A DNA stretch of 64,000 nt, taken from NCBI GenBank assembly GCA_944989445.1, contig CALYLW010000168.1, forward strand, positions 62,001-126,000. The letters are read 5' to 3'. The notes under the pieces were generated by a model that ran no database searches, was not told where the DNA came from, and saw nothing but the letters and a program-made list of their open reading frames with translations. The DNA is from Ampullaceana balthica. Taxonomy: Eukaryota; Mollusca; Gastropoda; Lymnaeidae. Below are positions 21,701-36,700 of this stretch, in pieces; position 1 is the stretch's first letter, and every line of letters begins with the position of its first letter. The position numbers and the translations under genes were made by a program.

Positions 21701-24700
21701 TTGTCTGTAAAGATATAACATTATTTCTTACTAATCCTGGGACTTAATTTTATGGTTAAATAAGCAACATGCTGCGTGGTGACGTTTTTGGTCCGTGTGA
21801 TTTCTCTACGGGAAAATGATAGCAATTGCATAACGGCGCAAGATAAAGCTACCTGGTATTTTTGGGAAAGTGATTTAAAATTGAATTGGGGCCAACAGGA
21901 ATTAATCTTCATATTGTTGTAGATGAACCATTACCACCAGGATGTGTTTTATTAAGCGATTGATTTCAATGCATTTTATAGGTGGTTGCAGCAATTATTT
22001 TTCAATATTTTGTTGACATTGTTGAAAATACTTCAAGTTTGCATCGTATGTATTTGGCCTGTAGAGATAAAAGTTCTAATTAAACATAGACTTAAATTTA
22101 TTATTTTAAAAAAAGATAAAGAACGATAGATCACGAAATTACTTTCAGCTACTAAATGTAAATTAGATTTTTCCTAAAACTGTGTTCAATAATCATCTAT
22201 TGTTAATTACATTGATTTATTCTAGCAGCGACTTTTCCCCCACCCTTTCTTTTCTCTACAAACGTTAAAATAATGTACGTTTAGTATTTACTGCTAACTA
22301 TTGAACACTACACATTTTTTAGAAAGTCCTTCTATTCTGACACCCAGACACTGATAGGTCATGATTAGCGAACTACAAAATCACCTTTCCCAGAGCCCAA
22401 AGTTTATCTCGTGGTCCGCATTGAACTTGGCCTTCTTCTCCCTGACATTGATATTTGGTAACGCTTAAATCAAAATAAGATTTTCTGATCTTTACTTCAT
22501 TCGTCTTGATTGTTTCCCTCTCTTTTAAAGAAAGCTATTTTTTAACTGTGAAACATCATTTTGATACTAATAAATTTGACATATACTTCCATTGCGCTAT
22601 ATATTATATATACCCAAATGGACCGCTAATTTTCATTTTGATGAAGAGGCAAAAATATGTCCACCAAAGATTAGTTATATTGTCGTGGGGCACCTAGTTA
22701 ACAGGCATTGGTTAATCGTGCCATGAGTCACCTTTGAGTCCAAAGGTATTATCTCTGACACTTCACTGTCTCCATGGTTGCTTTTAACGGACCAAGCGAT
22801 TCTTGTCTTTTTAAGATAATGGGTTTTCCTGTTGTGATTGTTATTTTTTATCTGGTAAACGTACTTTTAAATACTTGATTCATAGTATAACAAATCAAGC
22901 CCTTATAAGAGCTTACACTTAGTAGTAATTTTTGATGTGTAGTCATTTCTTGGCCATATCTCTGAAACGGAAAGTTGTGAAATGACTGAATTTGTATTGA
23001 AATGGGGGAGTATTGCAGTAGTCTGATAACCATAATGCTAAACAATGTCATAAATATCTGAACCTTTTGTATGTGTCGTGTGGCTTCTATTTTTTAATAT
23101 TTTTTTTTGGCCCATAACCTCACAATACACCATTTAAAAAAACCACCGTTTGGTTCTTGGTTGTCAGGCGTCACCGAACAGTTCACACATGGTTTGTCTA
23201 GTCACTTGGATACGCTCCAGCTTCCATGATACGGGTATTGGTCCAACCGTCATGAAACATCACCAGGGGCTAAGTGATGCCACTCCCAGCTGAAAAATTC
23301 AATTGGTGAACTTTATAAAAGTAGTATATATATATACTACGCAAGGCAACTCTGAATATATATATTACTAATAATGTCAAAATTAAAGAAACATTTCTTT
23401 TTTAATGATTAACGTAGCTTATGTCACTTATGTGTAACGTACTGTCATTTATGTGGTTATTATGATAGGAATGTATATTTAATTATTATATGTATGTTAT
23501 TATCTCCATGTAAAGCGCTGTGAGTCCGGCTCCTTGCTGGGATACAGCGCTATAAAAATTATCAATTTATTATTATTATATTATTATATATATAATGTAT
23601 TTAGATAGATGTTTCTTCAGCTTTCTTTGTGTTACAACTGTCCCGCGGACTCAACTTAACGCCTGTGAACCCTGATTTTTTTTTAAAAAGTGATCAATTC
23701 GTCATTATTTTAAAAATTTTATCTTGGATACTGGAAAAAACACACACGAATTTTATAGGACGTTACAGTTAAAAACATTTATTTTATCCAGGAGAATATA
23801 GTAGGTACTAGGTACTGCCAAAGCAATGTATATTATATATATTATATATATCCAATTCTAAATAGCTCAAATAGGGCTTTCAAGACAAAGCTACAAACGT
23901 TGATGGAGATGTGCCTATGTAAGTGTGGCATAACAACTCGCAAGGCAACTCTGAAGTTACTGTAGAGATCGACGGGCTGTAATGTCGCGGGATAGCAATG
24001 AAAGCGAGGGGGGAACCATTTTCGTAAGGATGTGGCTAAAGTAACATTACCCCCGTGAAGGCAAGGATTTGTTCCCGGGGCCAAGGGTTCCCTTAGTCTT
24101 AGTCCACCCAGAGCTGGGTACCCAACACCAGTTACGGAAACAAAGGCGGCTGGGTAATGCGTGGAACCCTTACAGTCGTGGCCTGTGAACGCTGCGTCAT
24201 TTGCCAACAGACCAGCAAGGTCTGTGGACGCATAATCTTCTGTATAGAATGAGCGTCTGTTTAGATAGACAAAACTCACTTCATGAACACAGAAACACAC
24301 ACCAGGTCTTGACTTAAATCTGCCTACCCCCAAGGCAAGGATTGGCTCACTGGATTTGGCTGCCCTCATCAATGAATTGATGTGTGTGTGTTCCGACATT
24401 AAGCTGACGTAACTTGAGTTTTGAGAAGTCCAATTCCTCACCGGAAGTGTTCAATGGTTATGTACTTATCCCTGCGTGTGGCACAGAGGGAGAGAAGAAA
24501 CGAAAGCGTCAACTCCGTTCCTCAATGAATCAAGTCCGGCGGTGTAGAAATAAATCAGGCGTTACAATGGGATCCCTGTCCGTTGTTCCGTTCCTCCAGT
24601 CTACCACATCCGTACAGGTGCCCACCACCCATTCACGATCTTCCACCTCCGTGAATAAAATGGCTTTTGTACGCGTTTCGTTCATTTCCATCCACCGCCG

Positions 24701-27700
24701 CAAAAAAAAAGTCTCCCCTTCTCCATCAGTATCCAATGTCTCATGAATGGGTATTGAACAAGGCTGCTAACAATTCTTTATACAGACAAAAAGAGATTTG
24801 TCCAAGTCAACATTGTTTGTGTGTGGAGGTTGGGGGACGTGTGGACTGGACTGGCTTTTGGGGAGATTTGAATTTCTTTTTTTTTAATGTACTAATTTGG
24901 AGAAGCGACATTTTCCAGGCTTTCCACCTTACTCAAGATTCTTATCTCTTTTTAGACTTTTCACTTGTTGATATCTTTAGTGATGAAATGATACTCTAGT
25001 ATGGGCCGGTCTACTGTTAAAGTTGGTTTGATTGGCACGTAATATAATAATTTGAGAACTTATAACTGTATAGCGGGTACCCCGGCTTCTATTGATGGAC
25101 AGTTGAAATCACAACCCTCATCGACGTGGAAACCTCTTTTGCTTTTAAAAAGTCTGAATATGAATGTGATAAAATGGTGCTACGATTCGGATAAACTGAA
25201 TTTAATCAATTAGCAGGCCTGCCAACCTGCCAAGAAAAAAAATCTGTAGAGGGGTCCACGCGCGGCGTTGCAGCACCCCACGGCGCTGGTTTAAGAACTA
25301 CATACTAAATAAATATAAAGTAATAAGTTAAATCCATTATCTTTTAATTTAAGTGTCTACAGAACACCACAGAATACTGGAAATGTTTACATTGCATTCA
25401 GATACACGAGAGAATAACCATGTTTTTCACATATGAACAGAGGCTGCATAGTCCTAGAGTTCAGCTTTCCAGCACTTCCCTAGTGGCCTTTTTGAACTTG
25501 AACAGTTCTTTCGTCAATTGAAGTTAGCTTTGCTTTTAGATAAATATTAGTTTTTAGTTAGAAACTTTAGAAAGAGTATCATTCATCCGAACTAACCGAA
25601 TTAATGATTGCTCTTGTTTCATTGTAATGTTTCTGGAAACATTTCTTTGAATCTGGCATTAAAAAGATAGGTATTAGAAAAATCTTTATTTCTTCCAAAA
25701 AGTAGGATGGTAAATAAAACTTTCCATCTCATATCTGAATTTCCTATTCCTTCAAAAATAATAACAAAGTAATTGTTAACAGATTGTAGATTCACTACTT
25801 TTACTTTACTAATCAGCAGTTGTAATTTTTGCATTAAAATTAAACTATTTTTTTATTGTTATTGAACCCACCACTTTCAAAAGATAATTAGGTCTGGCAC
25901 AGATTGCAAATGTTTCGCCACGACCACAGGCGAGTGTTTTTCCAAATACTGATACTGTTTCGAAAACGAATGTCCCAATGAGGGCCAATGACGTCTTTTC
26001 TTTATTTGTTTAGTTAGTAGACTAGTCTAGTCTTAGTACAAACACTCTGAAGCTCAGTCACTGGAAAACCGTTTTTAGCAGCGTTCCTTACAAATACATC
26101 CATTTTTTTTTAATTTTAAGTCACAGAACAGCTGACTTTTTTAATATTTTTTTTTATTAGGCTGGTAAAAGGAATAATGTACGATCGGATGGCCAACGAA
26201 GAAATAGTTAGATATCGCGGTTCGCTTGGATAACGGAAGTACAGGAAAAAACCTAGGAAGTGGCATTTTCATTTTCGAAATACATCACCGCCATTATTAG
26301 TATTAGCTTTTTCTTTTTATAATTTTTTCGCATTCGGATTTTTCATGGTGAATTTCGGAAAATCGGGAGATTAAGGGTCTTATCGGGATTTCGTAAGCAT
26401 GGGTAAAAAATCCGTATAATCCCGAAAAGATCGGGAGGGTTGGCAGGCCTGAATTAGTCTAAGTCACTAGTTTTCGGTCAGTGTGCTCACTCGGTGCGCA
26501 ACATCTCATTCCTAATACGTAAATGCAATTTCGTAAGTAAATCCCTCTAGTCAGGTCGGTGCACAATATTTTTAAAAAAATGTTTTTTGCGAATTTTGTG
26601 TCACTATTTGTCTTTAGTTGCTCACGTGTGGCTATGATCAGGCCCATTTCTATTTTCAACGAATACACTTAACACTCTAATTGGCTGACGTTATGTGTAG
26701 CAGTAGCCATATTTTAATGGAGGGATTATTTGGTAGGTCTCTCAAAGACTCCAATATCATTATAAAGGAATAAATCACTAATGCAATGCGGAACACAATT
26801 GGCATCACCAACTTTTTAGCTTTTGTTTTGTGCATTGCCACCTTATTTTGGTCTCTTTGTTCATTTCTAACCTGTTATCATCTCTTTGTTCATTGCCAAC
26901 CTTTTAACATCTCTTTGTTCATTGCCAACCTGTTATCACCATCTATTTTTTTCATTGCCAACCTTTTATCATATCTTACTCTTTGTTCATTGCCAACATG
27001 TTATCATCATCTCTTTGTTCATTGTCAACCTGTTATCATCTCTGTGTTCATTGCCAACATGTTATCATCATCTCTTTGTTCATTGCCAACCTGTTATCAT
27101 CTCTTTGTTCATTGCCAACCTGTTATCATCTCTTTGTTCATTGCCAACATGTTATCATCTCTTTGTCCCAGCTACATTGATTTTTTTTTCCCGCGCCGTC
27201 CCACAAGGCACAGCCAAGAGATTTATATTATTCCCCCCCCCCTGTTCCATTTTCTATGTTAAAGCCGGTAATTAGCTTGCTATTGGAGTTCTAACCTCCA
27301 GATGAGCCGTGGGTTGCCTGGTTGTCAACGTGCGTCTAGTTGTAGTCGAATTATTTCACTAGGTGCGCATGTCATCCTTAATTCTCCTTGAGTTGGGTAA
27401 ACAGCCTTCAGCTTGAGCTGAGCATGAAATAGGAATGTTTTGTATTGGCCGTGAAGGAAGGGGAAGACACGCCGTTTACGCGTAAATATTTGTCTTCATT
27501 TACATCGCAACTTCTTTGGAAAATAATCTTGTTTGAATTTGTTTCCCGTGAGTGCCGTGACGTTAACTATTTATCGCTAGTTGTTTATAGTTACAACATA
27601 ACATTCACTAAACGCTGTGTTCGTTGTCTAAGTGCTCCAATTATATTTCTGAATTTTTTTAAGTTAGTAAATATTTGATGATTGATCCATATGAACATAT

Positions 27701-30700
27701 ACCTTGCCTTAGAGACAATACAGTACTCAGGTTAGCATCTGCATCATGATTTATATATTTCTTATACATTTTAAAACTCCCCTGTAATATTGCTCGGTTG
27801 TAAGAATAAAATCACACACACACACTAAAGTAATAAAAAAAAGGGGGGGGGGTGAAAGTAAAAAAAAAGTCATAGAAAAAAGTTTCTGGGGGGGGGGAGT
27901 CACAATAAATCATACGCTTGAAAGGCAAAGGACTGTGGGTTTGTTCGTGTGGTTTTTCTCTCCTTGAATTGGTGGATACAGTATTGACAAATCTTGGCAC
28001 ACCTATCCCATGTGACATTAGAAGGCTCTTGAACTGTACACTATGTAATGTATGGCCGGCGGTCGATACTGTTTGCTTTTCTTACATTAGCTAATTAGAT
28101 ATAATTTTTCGGGAGCCTCGAATTCATCTTTGCTCACAATTTTACGTCCTTGTACGGCATTTATTTATTTTTTTACAGAGATTGACGTCTCTTGAGAAAA
28201 TACTTTTTTGTGTGTTTAAATCCAGAAAAATAAATACACTTTGACTCTTGACAAAAGCGTTTTGAATTCACTATTATATTTTGGACCTGGGGTGGTGGGA
28301 GGCTCTAAATTCATTTTATATTTCTTATATGAGGTTTGGGATATAGATTAACAAATATTTATTGCATGGGGGAGGGGGTGGGTGGATGTGGGCAAAACTT
28401 TCTAAACATGCATTTCATCATCCTATCTCAAATATTGGAAGGGGTTAATATCCACTCTTTTTTGAGGCGTGAGGCCCCCTGTTTCATTTACCTGATTTAA
28501 TTTTTAAAAAATATGTACAAGCTATATAACAATACAAATGAATTTAAAAACACTTTTTGGGAGGTACATGAATCGGACTTCTGAGAAATGTAGCTAGCTA
28601 TACCCTGTGTAAAATTTGCCAGTATTTTAATATATTTTTTAATTTAAAAGTCATCTTATTATTCACTCCACTTGGGGTTGATGTAATATATTCTTTAAAA
28701 TGCAATGAAGTAGTTTTTGTTTGTTAGATCACTGTAGTTTTTCAGCCGACTTTGATGTCAAGCTACTTCAAAATATAAACACATGTACAACGTAACTTGA
28801 TTGAATGGGCTCCCACCGGCGCAAGATTCTCTCTATGTATTTAGGGCCTTGCAATTTTAAGATCAATTTATGTCACTTATCATTTCTGACTTTTTTTTCC
28901 CTAGCGCAACTTGTATTTTTATTTCTGTGACTTTTTCTTTTACTTTATTATCCCCGGTAACCTAAGTGCTTATAGTGTTAGGTTTTAGTGTGTAATGAAA
29001 CGATATGGTGACACAAGAGAAGCCCGAATGGACTCAAGGCCACAATCTTTATGATTTAAGTTAAGTCGGTCATGTCCACGAACAGAAGGGTAGTTGCGGG
29101 CATATTCCTATTTCACGGAATTGGGTTTATTATCGCACATTTTATCTGTGAAGCCCTCCGCCCCTACCTCCAACAACTCATCACCCCCTCCCCTCTGCGC
29201 ACAGATACGCGGTCATACCTTGGCGTGACCTTTTGTCGGTCAATGCCCAGCCGTCCAAACAATTCCCGTAGGTCGCTTGGTCAATCCTAGGTGTGGAATT
29301 GATGAACGTGTCTGGAAAGTGTCGTTGAAGGTGTTTGCCTGTGGGGGTGGAAAAGTGATGGCTTGCATATAGAGGCTAGTTGCGTTTTTTATCTTATTTA
29401 TGGATTTTTAGAGTTGTAATAATAGCCTACAGCACTAAATTATAGCCAATGGATAGCGGATAGCCAGTGGAACCAAGTCATCAAATACCTGCATCTAGTA
29501 ATCTCGAAATACCGAGGTTGAAAGGTCATGAAATAACCGCACCAGGCTCAGTCTCTTACCACTGGGATTGAAAGGTCATAATATACCTCCATCATGTTCA
29601 ATCTCTTATCGTTAAGCTTGATAAGTTACCAGATCAAATCGCTTATTCCACATTTCAAGTTTTTTAAAAATATTTTGAAATAGCTTTTTCCTCTCTCATT
29701 GAAGAGGAAGGGACATAACCGTGCAGCTCTATTTTCGATTTTTAATAACTTTGAAAGGATTATCACCCTTTACTTTAATCACGTTAAAGAACATTCTCGG
29801 GGTCTTTCTCTGCTCATTAAGTGGCATATTTCCTGCAATAAAATCTCATTAATTAATTTTTTTAAACAATTCTTTTAACTTAAAATGCAATTTGCTCGAC
29901 TCATTCGGCTGTCACAAGCGTCTTATGGTTAGTAGGTAAACCGCTTTTATTTTTAAACAAGATTGTGTATTTGATGGGATGAGTGTGAATTAAATGGTTC
30001 ACTGTTTTAACAAACGAATGGCAAAAAGATTAATTCCGATATTTGCCTCAAAATGGGCTGAAAGTGAAAGAGCCGAGAGTAAATAATTTGACCAACAAAC
30101 TTAACTATGTCTTTTCTATACTCGCTATACCACCTTCTGGTTTGGGGTACTTAAAGTTTGTAGGAATCGGCTCCTGTTGTTACTGTGGGGAGTCGCTCAA
30201 GCGTGGGCTACTTTTGAAATCGCTGTTGACACAGTGAGCCGGATTATCCGACGTCGCAGGCTGGATCCGGCCCGCGGCCTCTACTTGGCCAATCCCTCGC
30301 CTACGCTGACGATATATTATAGTCAAGATAGACATACTAGGTCCTGACATGATGTGGCTTGTTATAGTATAGTTGACGTACTAATGCTTTTATCCCTGCT
30401 ATTCTTTATTTGGCTTTAATAGCTTGTTACTATTTTTCTAAACGTTTACTCTCTTTGGTCATGATTATGTTCAAAAGGGAGTTTATTTATTTTCTGAAGT
30501 AAAGAAATTGATTTTTTTTTCATTTCATCCTTAAAATGTATACAATCTTAGATAGATCAAATGAGCTGTATTTCTGGTCCTAGTTATTGATTAATTAGGT
30601 TCTAGATTCCCCCCCCCCTTTTTTTTTGCATGCATACAAGTGCTAATAGACGTTAGTGGGGAACTTTATCAAAATGATCCACATTGAGAGGAGTGTCGCG

Positions 30701-33700
30701 TTATAAAGAAATTATCCGCCATGACCAGTCCACGCACCTGCTGCACTATTGTGTGAGTAACATACAACACTTTTGAGAAATCATCTTTCATAGGGTAAAC
30801 TGCAATTCGCCCACTAAATATCAGGAAACGTTCCATCTCCAAAAGCAATTATATATGTGAACCTGAGTCAAAAGTACTCAAAGGTGACATTTTGGCAATC
30901 TCACATAACATTTTAGAGACAATAAAACATTCATTAATATTCTTCATAAATCTCGGTCAGTGCCGTGAGAATGTTAACAGAAGACTTAACTGTCACCCTA
31001 AGATATGTGTCTGAAAATGGGTGACTGGGAAATTGTGTACATGATAAATGGCAACACTTATTTAGGATTTGTGTCAGAAAATCATAATTTGGAGGTGAAG
31101 GTCAAATTTAGAGAGAAAAAATGTAGTGGTGGGTAGAGGATTTTTTAAAAAAAGAGTGAGTTGTGGTGACATGGGGGGGGGGCAAAAATGTGTGGGAGTA
31201 CACACACCGAATAAACCTGGGTACACAATAACATAGAGCCGAGGCACATGCAGAGACGCCCGTTGAGTTGTACCGTCAATAATGGACGCAGCACACTAAC
31301 AAACATTGGGGCTCATTAAGAAAGGCTTTCTTTTTTAAAAATAACGTTTTGATTATTTTTACAATTAAAAAAATATATATTCAAAATAATAATTCTGTAT
31401 TATTTTATATGTCAGTGTATTATCAATAGCTTCAATCTGATATGTTAGGAGAAACCCGTTAAGTGATGAAGTGGTTATAATTTTTTTTAAAAACATTGGA
31501 CTTGTATTCTAATGCGTCCACCTGTGTGTGTTTTAGCTTAGCTAATAAACGGTCCAACTTAACAAACGCGAGTCCACGGAGGCAATTGTTACTATGCGAC
31601 TTATTTATAGAATTTCTCCTTAATTGAAAATTTTGGCTGTTAACTTCCTAGAAGTTTGTTGAATGAGAGTTAGTTGAAAGGATGAGTTAATTTGTGTGTG
31701 TTTTTTTATTCCCAGGAAATTGTACATAAATAAAGTACATTTTTATATCCTCTTAAGGAGTCGTGAGTTTTATCAGGATATTCTATATTTGGATCATGAA
31801 TTGCTATAAAAGTAGTTGTTTTTTTTTAATGAATATTTTCTTTATTTACCCAGTATTTTCAGTAGAGTTGTTGTTAGTTAAATTAATCTGCCCGTTATCG
31901 TCATCCATCAAGCCCTGGTACGTGGTAAAGATGTTGAACTAGACTAGATAGTTAAAAACTATTTTATTAGATGGTGAATCTGGAGCTTTAGGTGTCGATG
32001 AACTGCAGCGAAGGGCGGTCGGTGACTGCGATTCGAAGGACGTCTGTTGCTGGCTTGTGCGGCTGTTAGCGTGGCTGTTGGTGAGTGATATCAATAGGAA
32101 GGTCTGTCGCACATATCGGCTTATCACGATATACGGTCTGGCAGTGAAAGTCGGCCAACAGCTCTCACAGTAACATACTTTCGTTTATTTTTCCATTGCG
32201 TCTATTTGGATTACAGTTTCATGGTGACAAACGGACATTTAAAAAATTCTAATAGTATCAGGTATTGACTTCAAATTCAAGATTAAAATAATATTTTTTT
32301 TAGAATAATGAACCTTCTCTAAATAATTTTAAAATCAATTAAGCTCTTGTAATTTGTCTTAGTTTTAAATGGATATTTAGAGCTGTAAATAGAAATTAAT
32401 GGCGTTATGAAAGATTTTAATTGAGATACTTATTATTGCTGCTGACATTCAGCTACATGAGTGAAAATAAATAGAAGTAGATTTTTAAAAACCACGTTTT
32501 TATAAGCGGACTAAAAAGAAGACAATAATTTTAAAAAAATTCACAGAATTGTGAAGGAAAAATCTTTTTCTGGATTGATAAAAATTTCAAACTTATATGC
32601 TCAAGTACTATGATGTAATATGACTAAAAACGTGTGGCGGGTGCTTCTGAGGCTTAACTAATTGAATTCACTCATTTTCTTACTGGTCATTTGTAAACCC
32701 TAATCATTTTAGTCAAACGCCTAAAAAGCGCTCGCCCACATTTTTAGTCATATTACATAATAGTACTTGAGCATATAAGTTTGAAATTTTTATCAATCGA
32801 GAAAAAGATTTTTCCTTCACAATTCTTCCAAAAAAAAAGTATTTTCTTCTTTTTAGTCCGCTTATAAAAACGTGGTTTTTAAAAATCTTTTTTTTACTTC
32901 TATTTATTTTATTCTTTTTAGTCTAAGTGTATGCTATGGTGAGTTTTGAAGTATTGATTATGTTCAAATATAATACGCAATGCCCGACAAACATTTACAG
33001 ACTGGAAATTACTGATCTCCCCTTGATGTTAAACATCGTTGATGGGGTTGGTGTGAACTCGGCACGTGAATGTAATGTAGACAAGAGCAGACGGATAATA
33101 CATATGCTTATAATATATAGATAAACTAAAAAGTTCAATAATTTAATAACGGAACGATCGATCTGAAATTTTGATACAATGCATTGTCATCCAAGATCTG
33201 TCTGTGGTAAAATTTTGAGATCTCTAGAACCATCAGAAGTGGTTTAGTTTTACGTTGGCAGATTTGAAAAATTGTGGACAGACAAACAAGCAGGAACGAA
33301 AGTGAGTTAATAAAAACGTGGTAAAAATACTTAGACTGATCGGATTGCAAATCGATAATTACTGGAGATAACGATGCCTGAGAATCGGATCCTAAGTTAG
33401 GAATGTCTGATAGCTAGTAGTGTGTCTGTACAATCGACTTGTATGAGGCCAGTAAAATAAAATACCGATCTCGTCTATAATGACCCAGTTGGGTGTTCAA
33501 CTGGAATGTTAGTATGACGTGTCGTTTATGCAGTAAGGTGTCTGGTTGTTTGTGGGGGTCTGCCTCAACTTGTTATGCTACTTTAAGACCACCGTTCGCG
33601 TATATTATTCGTGTGTAATTATTTAAAACGCTATACGTTTTCATTATTTTTTCAAATTATTTTTAATGACTATTTTGTGATAATAGTTATACGATTTTAT

Positions 33701-36700
33701 AATGTGTGTGTGATCCCTGGTCTCTCTTGCAAAGGAAATCTTTACTAAGCTTTAAATCCGTTTTTTTTCCTCTTTTATTCTAAGGAAAAAAAAACGTATG
33801 TGAATGCAGTGTTGAGACTAAGAGTTCGAGTTTGTTCAGGTATTCTTTTGTAAAGAGATTCACATAATTATATTTAGTTAGTACTGGAAACGTTCATTAC
33901 TGCTTACATGACCTCTCTGTCATGGTTGAAAAGAATTGGGTTGGGGACGGTGGGTGTGCTGTAGAAAGAAGACCCCCATTTCTCATTCCTTAGCCCCGTG
34001 CAGCCCGGTGCTGGTAGCGGAAGTGATTTGTTTTGTTTTTGGTTTTTATTTTATTTGCTGCTTGACCGAATTTCACCGCCGTGGCACAGTTTTTTTTTCC
34101 ATTTTAATAACGATGTGTTGCAGGGGTGGAGGTTGAGGGGAGGACGAGATCGATGGATGGATGGATGCTCCGTCTGTCGGCTGGCTAGCAGACGAACGAA
34201 CGACCTTCTCCCTCTAAGTTCCCTGGGCCTTTGTCAGAAACCGATTCTATTTTTAGTCTCGTGAACTCCTTTCCCCCTTTGGCCTCACTGTAGTAGACTA
34301 CTTGTGTTAACGGCTTCTACTGTAGCTTTTGTTGTTGTTATTGTTGTTAACCTTTGATGTGTCCTCGCTTCGTACTGGTGCTTTTTTACAAATGTATTTA
34401 ATTGTGCCTGTCAGCATAGATGATGCAGCGACGGTGTATTCAAAGGATCAGGATTAAATGTTTGGGCCTTATTTCACTATCGTCTCAGATTCAAGACGTT
34501 CCAAGGCCTATGTGAAGAGTTTTGTTTTTTTTAAAGGGGAGACACCCATGCCCGAGGAGAGAAGGGAGCTCGTTGCTGGACGTGTGCCACACAGTGCGTG
34601 CATTTGTAATCTAAATGTGTGTGCGTCTGAATAGTTACGGTTAAATAATTGAACAGTGATGTGCTATATGCTTGCATTTGGATGCACCAGTGATCTGACC
34701 ATGGCAACTGGGTCTGTGTGTGTATGCAGCTCTTAGTGTCTGAGTGTGTGCAGTGTGGCTTGCTGGCCGTTGGGCCTATGGCCTATGGGGAGCTGACCTA
34801 GTCCCCATTCATTCCTCCATTCCGTGTTTTTAGCACGGCACGAACCAGTTTTGTTGGAGGCACAGATGGCTTGACTATTATTCTAACCGGTTCGGTATGC
34901 TGTCTCATACTAATACCTTTAAATGTGTCTTATGTAATATGCTATACTACACTACGGGGATATGTTTTTTGTTCAGTACTTTTATTATTATTTAATTCGT
35001 GGTTTACTAAATTATAAATGGTACCAGTGCTTTTAATGTAAAATTTACAAAACAGCTAAAGAATAGCTAAAATGGGAGTTCACGTTTATATTATAATATT
35101 TGTAAAATATAAATCTAAAAGTAGAGACAGAGAGTGTATTAGTTCAACTATTTTATGCAGCATGCATCTCCCTACATCTATAATTGTTAACAACAGTAAA
35201 ACATTTTAGCCTTAGTCATTTAAATTTGAATGCAACCATAGCGGAAATGAAAATATTATTAGGCATACTAGGCCCATTTATTTTCACGTACAAATAGTCT
35301 TAAGTTATGATAATTCATAAAGATCTGCCGGTACCACAGATATTATAGAGCGTGAATGAGAGTATCCATTCATCGTCTAAAATTGAAGGTTATGCTTAAG
35401 AAATACACAAGTGCTCTCTCGGGTTTATCTTTGTAGAAAATAAAGTTCTTTCATTAAAAATGCATTAAACATATAATTCTTATGTCTAGGGTTGTTTCCA
35501 AGTTCTAAAATCAACAAGATACGTGTATGAGTCTGATGGTAAATCATACCATGTTGTTAGTACATTGTTAGAGAGGATTTCGAAATGACTCCTTTATGAG
35601 CAGGCTTACAGTCTTATGCAATTTTTACCGCTTTGAGTTAGATTAGTCAACATTTCAATAGGTTTACTTGGAGTTCACGGCCCTGAACTTGTTGCTGACT
35701 AAATTTTTTAACGTACTATCTATTCTTTGTTTGCCCCCAAACTTTAACAAAAATGTTTATGGATTTAAAGTGCCGCTTTTCACCATCCTCTGGAATGTAT
35801 CATCGAATGAATTCATGAAAGTTTAATGCTGTCCTTTTTTTATTTATTCAAAACATTTTTTTAACAAATGCGGAATATCTTGATCTAGTTTAAAGGTACA
35901 GATCATTGGAGGAGGGTAAAAGGACCAATAATGGAAATAAGAACAAATTCGACATATTGAATACTGGCAGAAAAAAAAAGTTATATTTTTTTTAAAAATG
36001 AAATAACGTTTGGACACTGACAAGTATTTTACAAAATTATCAAATTGTGGGTTTAATGTGTTAAAAACTTAACAACTGTGGACATTATGACATTTTTATA
36101 AACTTATGTAAGTGTGCTAGATTATTTCAACTTGGTTTAGGTGTTAATTAGATTTATTCTGTCATGAAATGATGCTGCTGTGTAGCTAACTTGAATATTT
36201 TGGAAAGCTTTAGATCGAGTTAACAGCCTCTATATAAGTACCGAAATGGTTGATCTCGAAATGGCATGTTTGCCCTGCCTACTCAATGTTGGATAAGAGG
36301 GTCACTCGACAGTAACTGGTCTAGAGTAAATACAGGTGTCAGCATTTGAGGGCTTGGTGTTAAGAGTTAAGAACTTGATATGTATAGATTATGTGTGCAT
36401 GCGGGCAGTCACCCTCAGGCTTCTGTTTTATTTGAATTTGTTCTTCTGCAGCTTGCTCTCCCTTTTTGGTTTGTGCCACTTTGGTGGAGTGAATGTTTTG
36501 TTTTTGTTTATATTTTTCCCTAAAAGGAAGAAATAGAGTCTAGGTCCATAAAACTTGAACGTGAAGTCGGGTCGGTGATGGAAGGACCAGTAGACAAGTT
36601 TGAAAAGCGTGACCACGATCTAAGCAGCTGTGGGGGCTCAAGTTTCCCTGGGAAAGCGCACTGGATGTGAGGAGCAGACACTCACGCTGATGCATTTGTG

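Noticed and set aside
23842..24441. 199-codon minus-strand ORF
   Set aside because: It overlaps the SINE-like repeat core and has no recognisable domain, splice sites or similarity.
26786..27275. Cys-rich ORFs of 65-158 codons in overlapping frames
   Set aside because: They are the 29-bp minisatellite read in three frames, not genes.
29466..29660. CRISPR-like spaced repeats
   Set aside because: The units are contiguous 50-bp tandem repeats without unique spacers, and the genome is eukaryotic.
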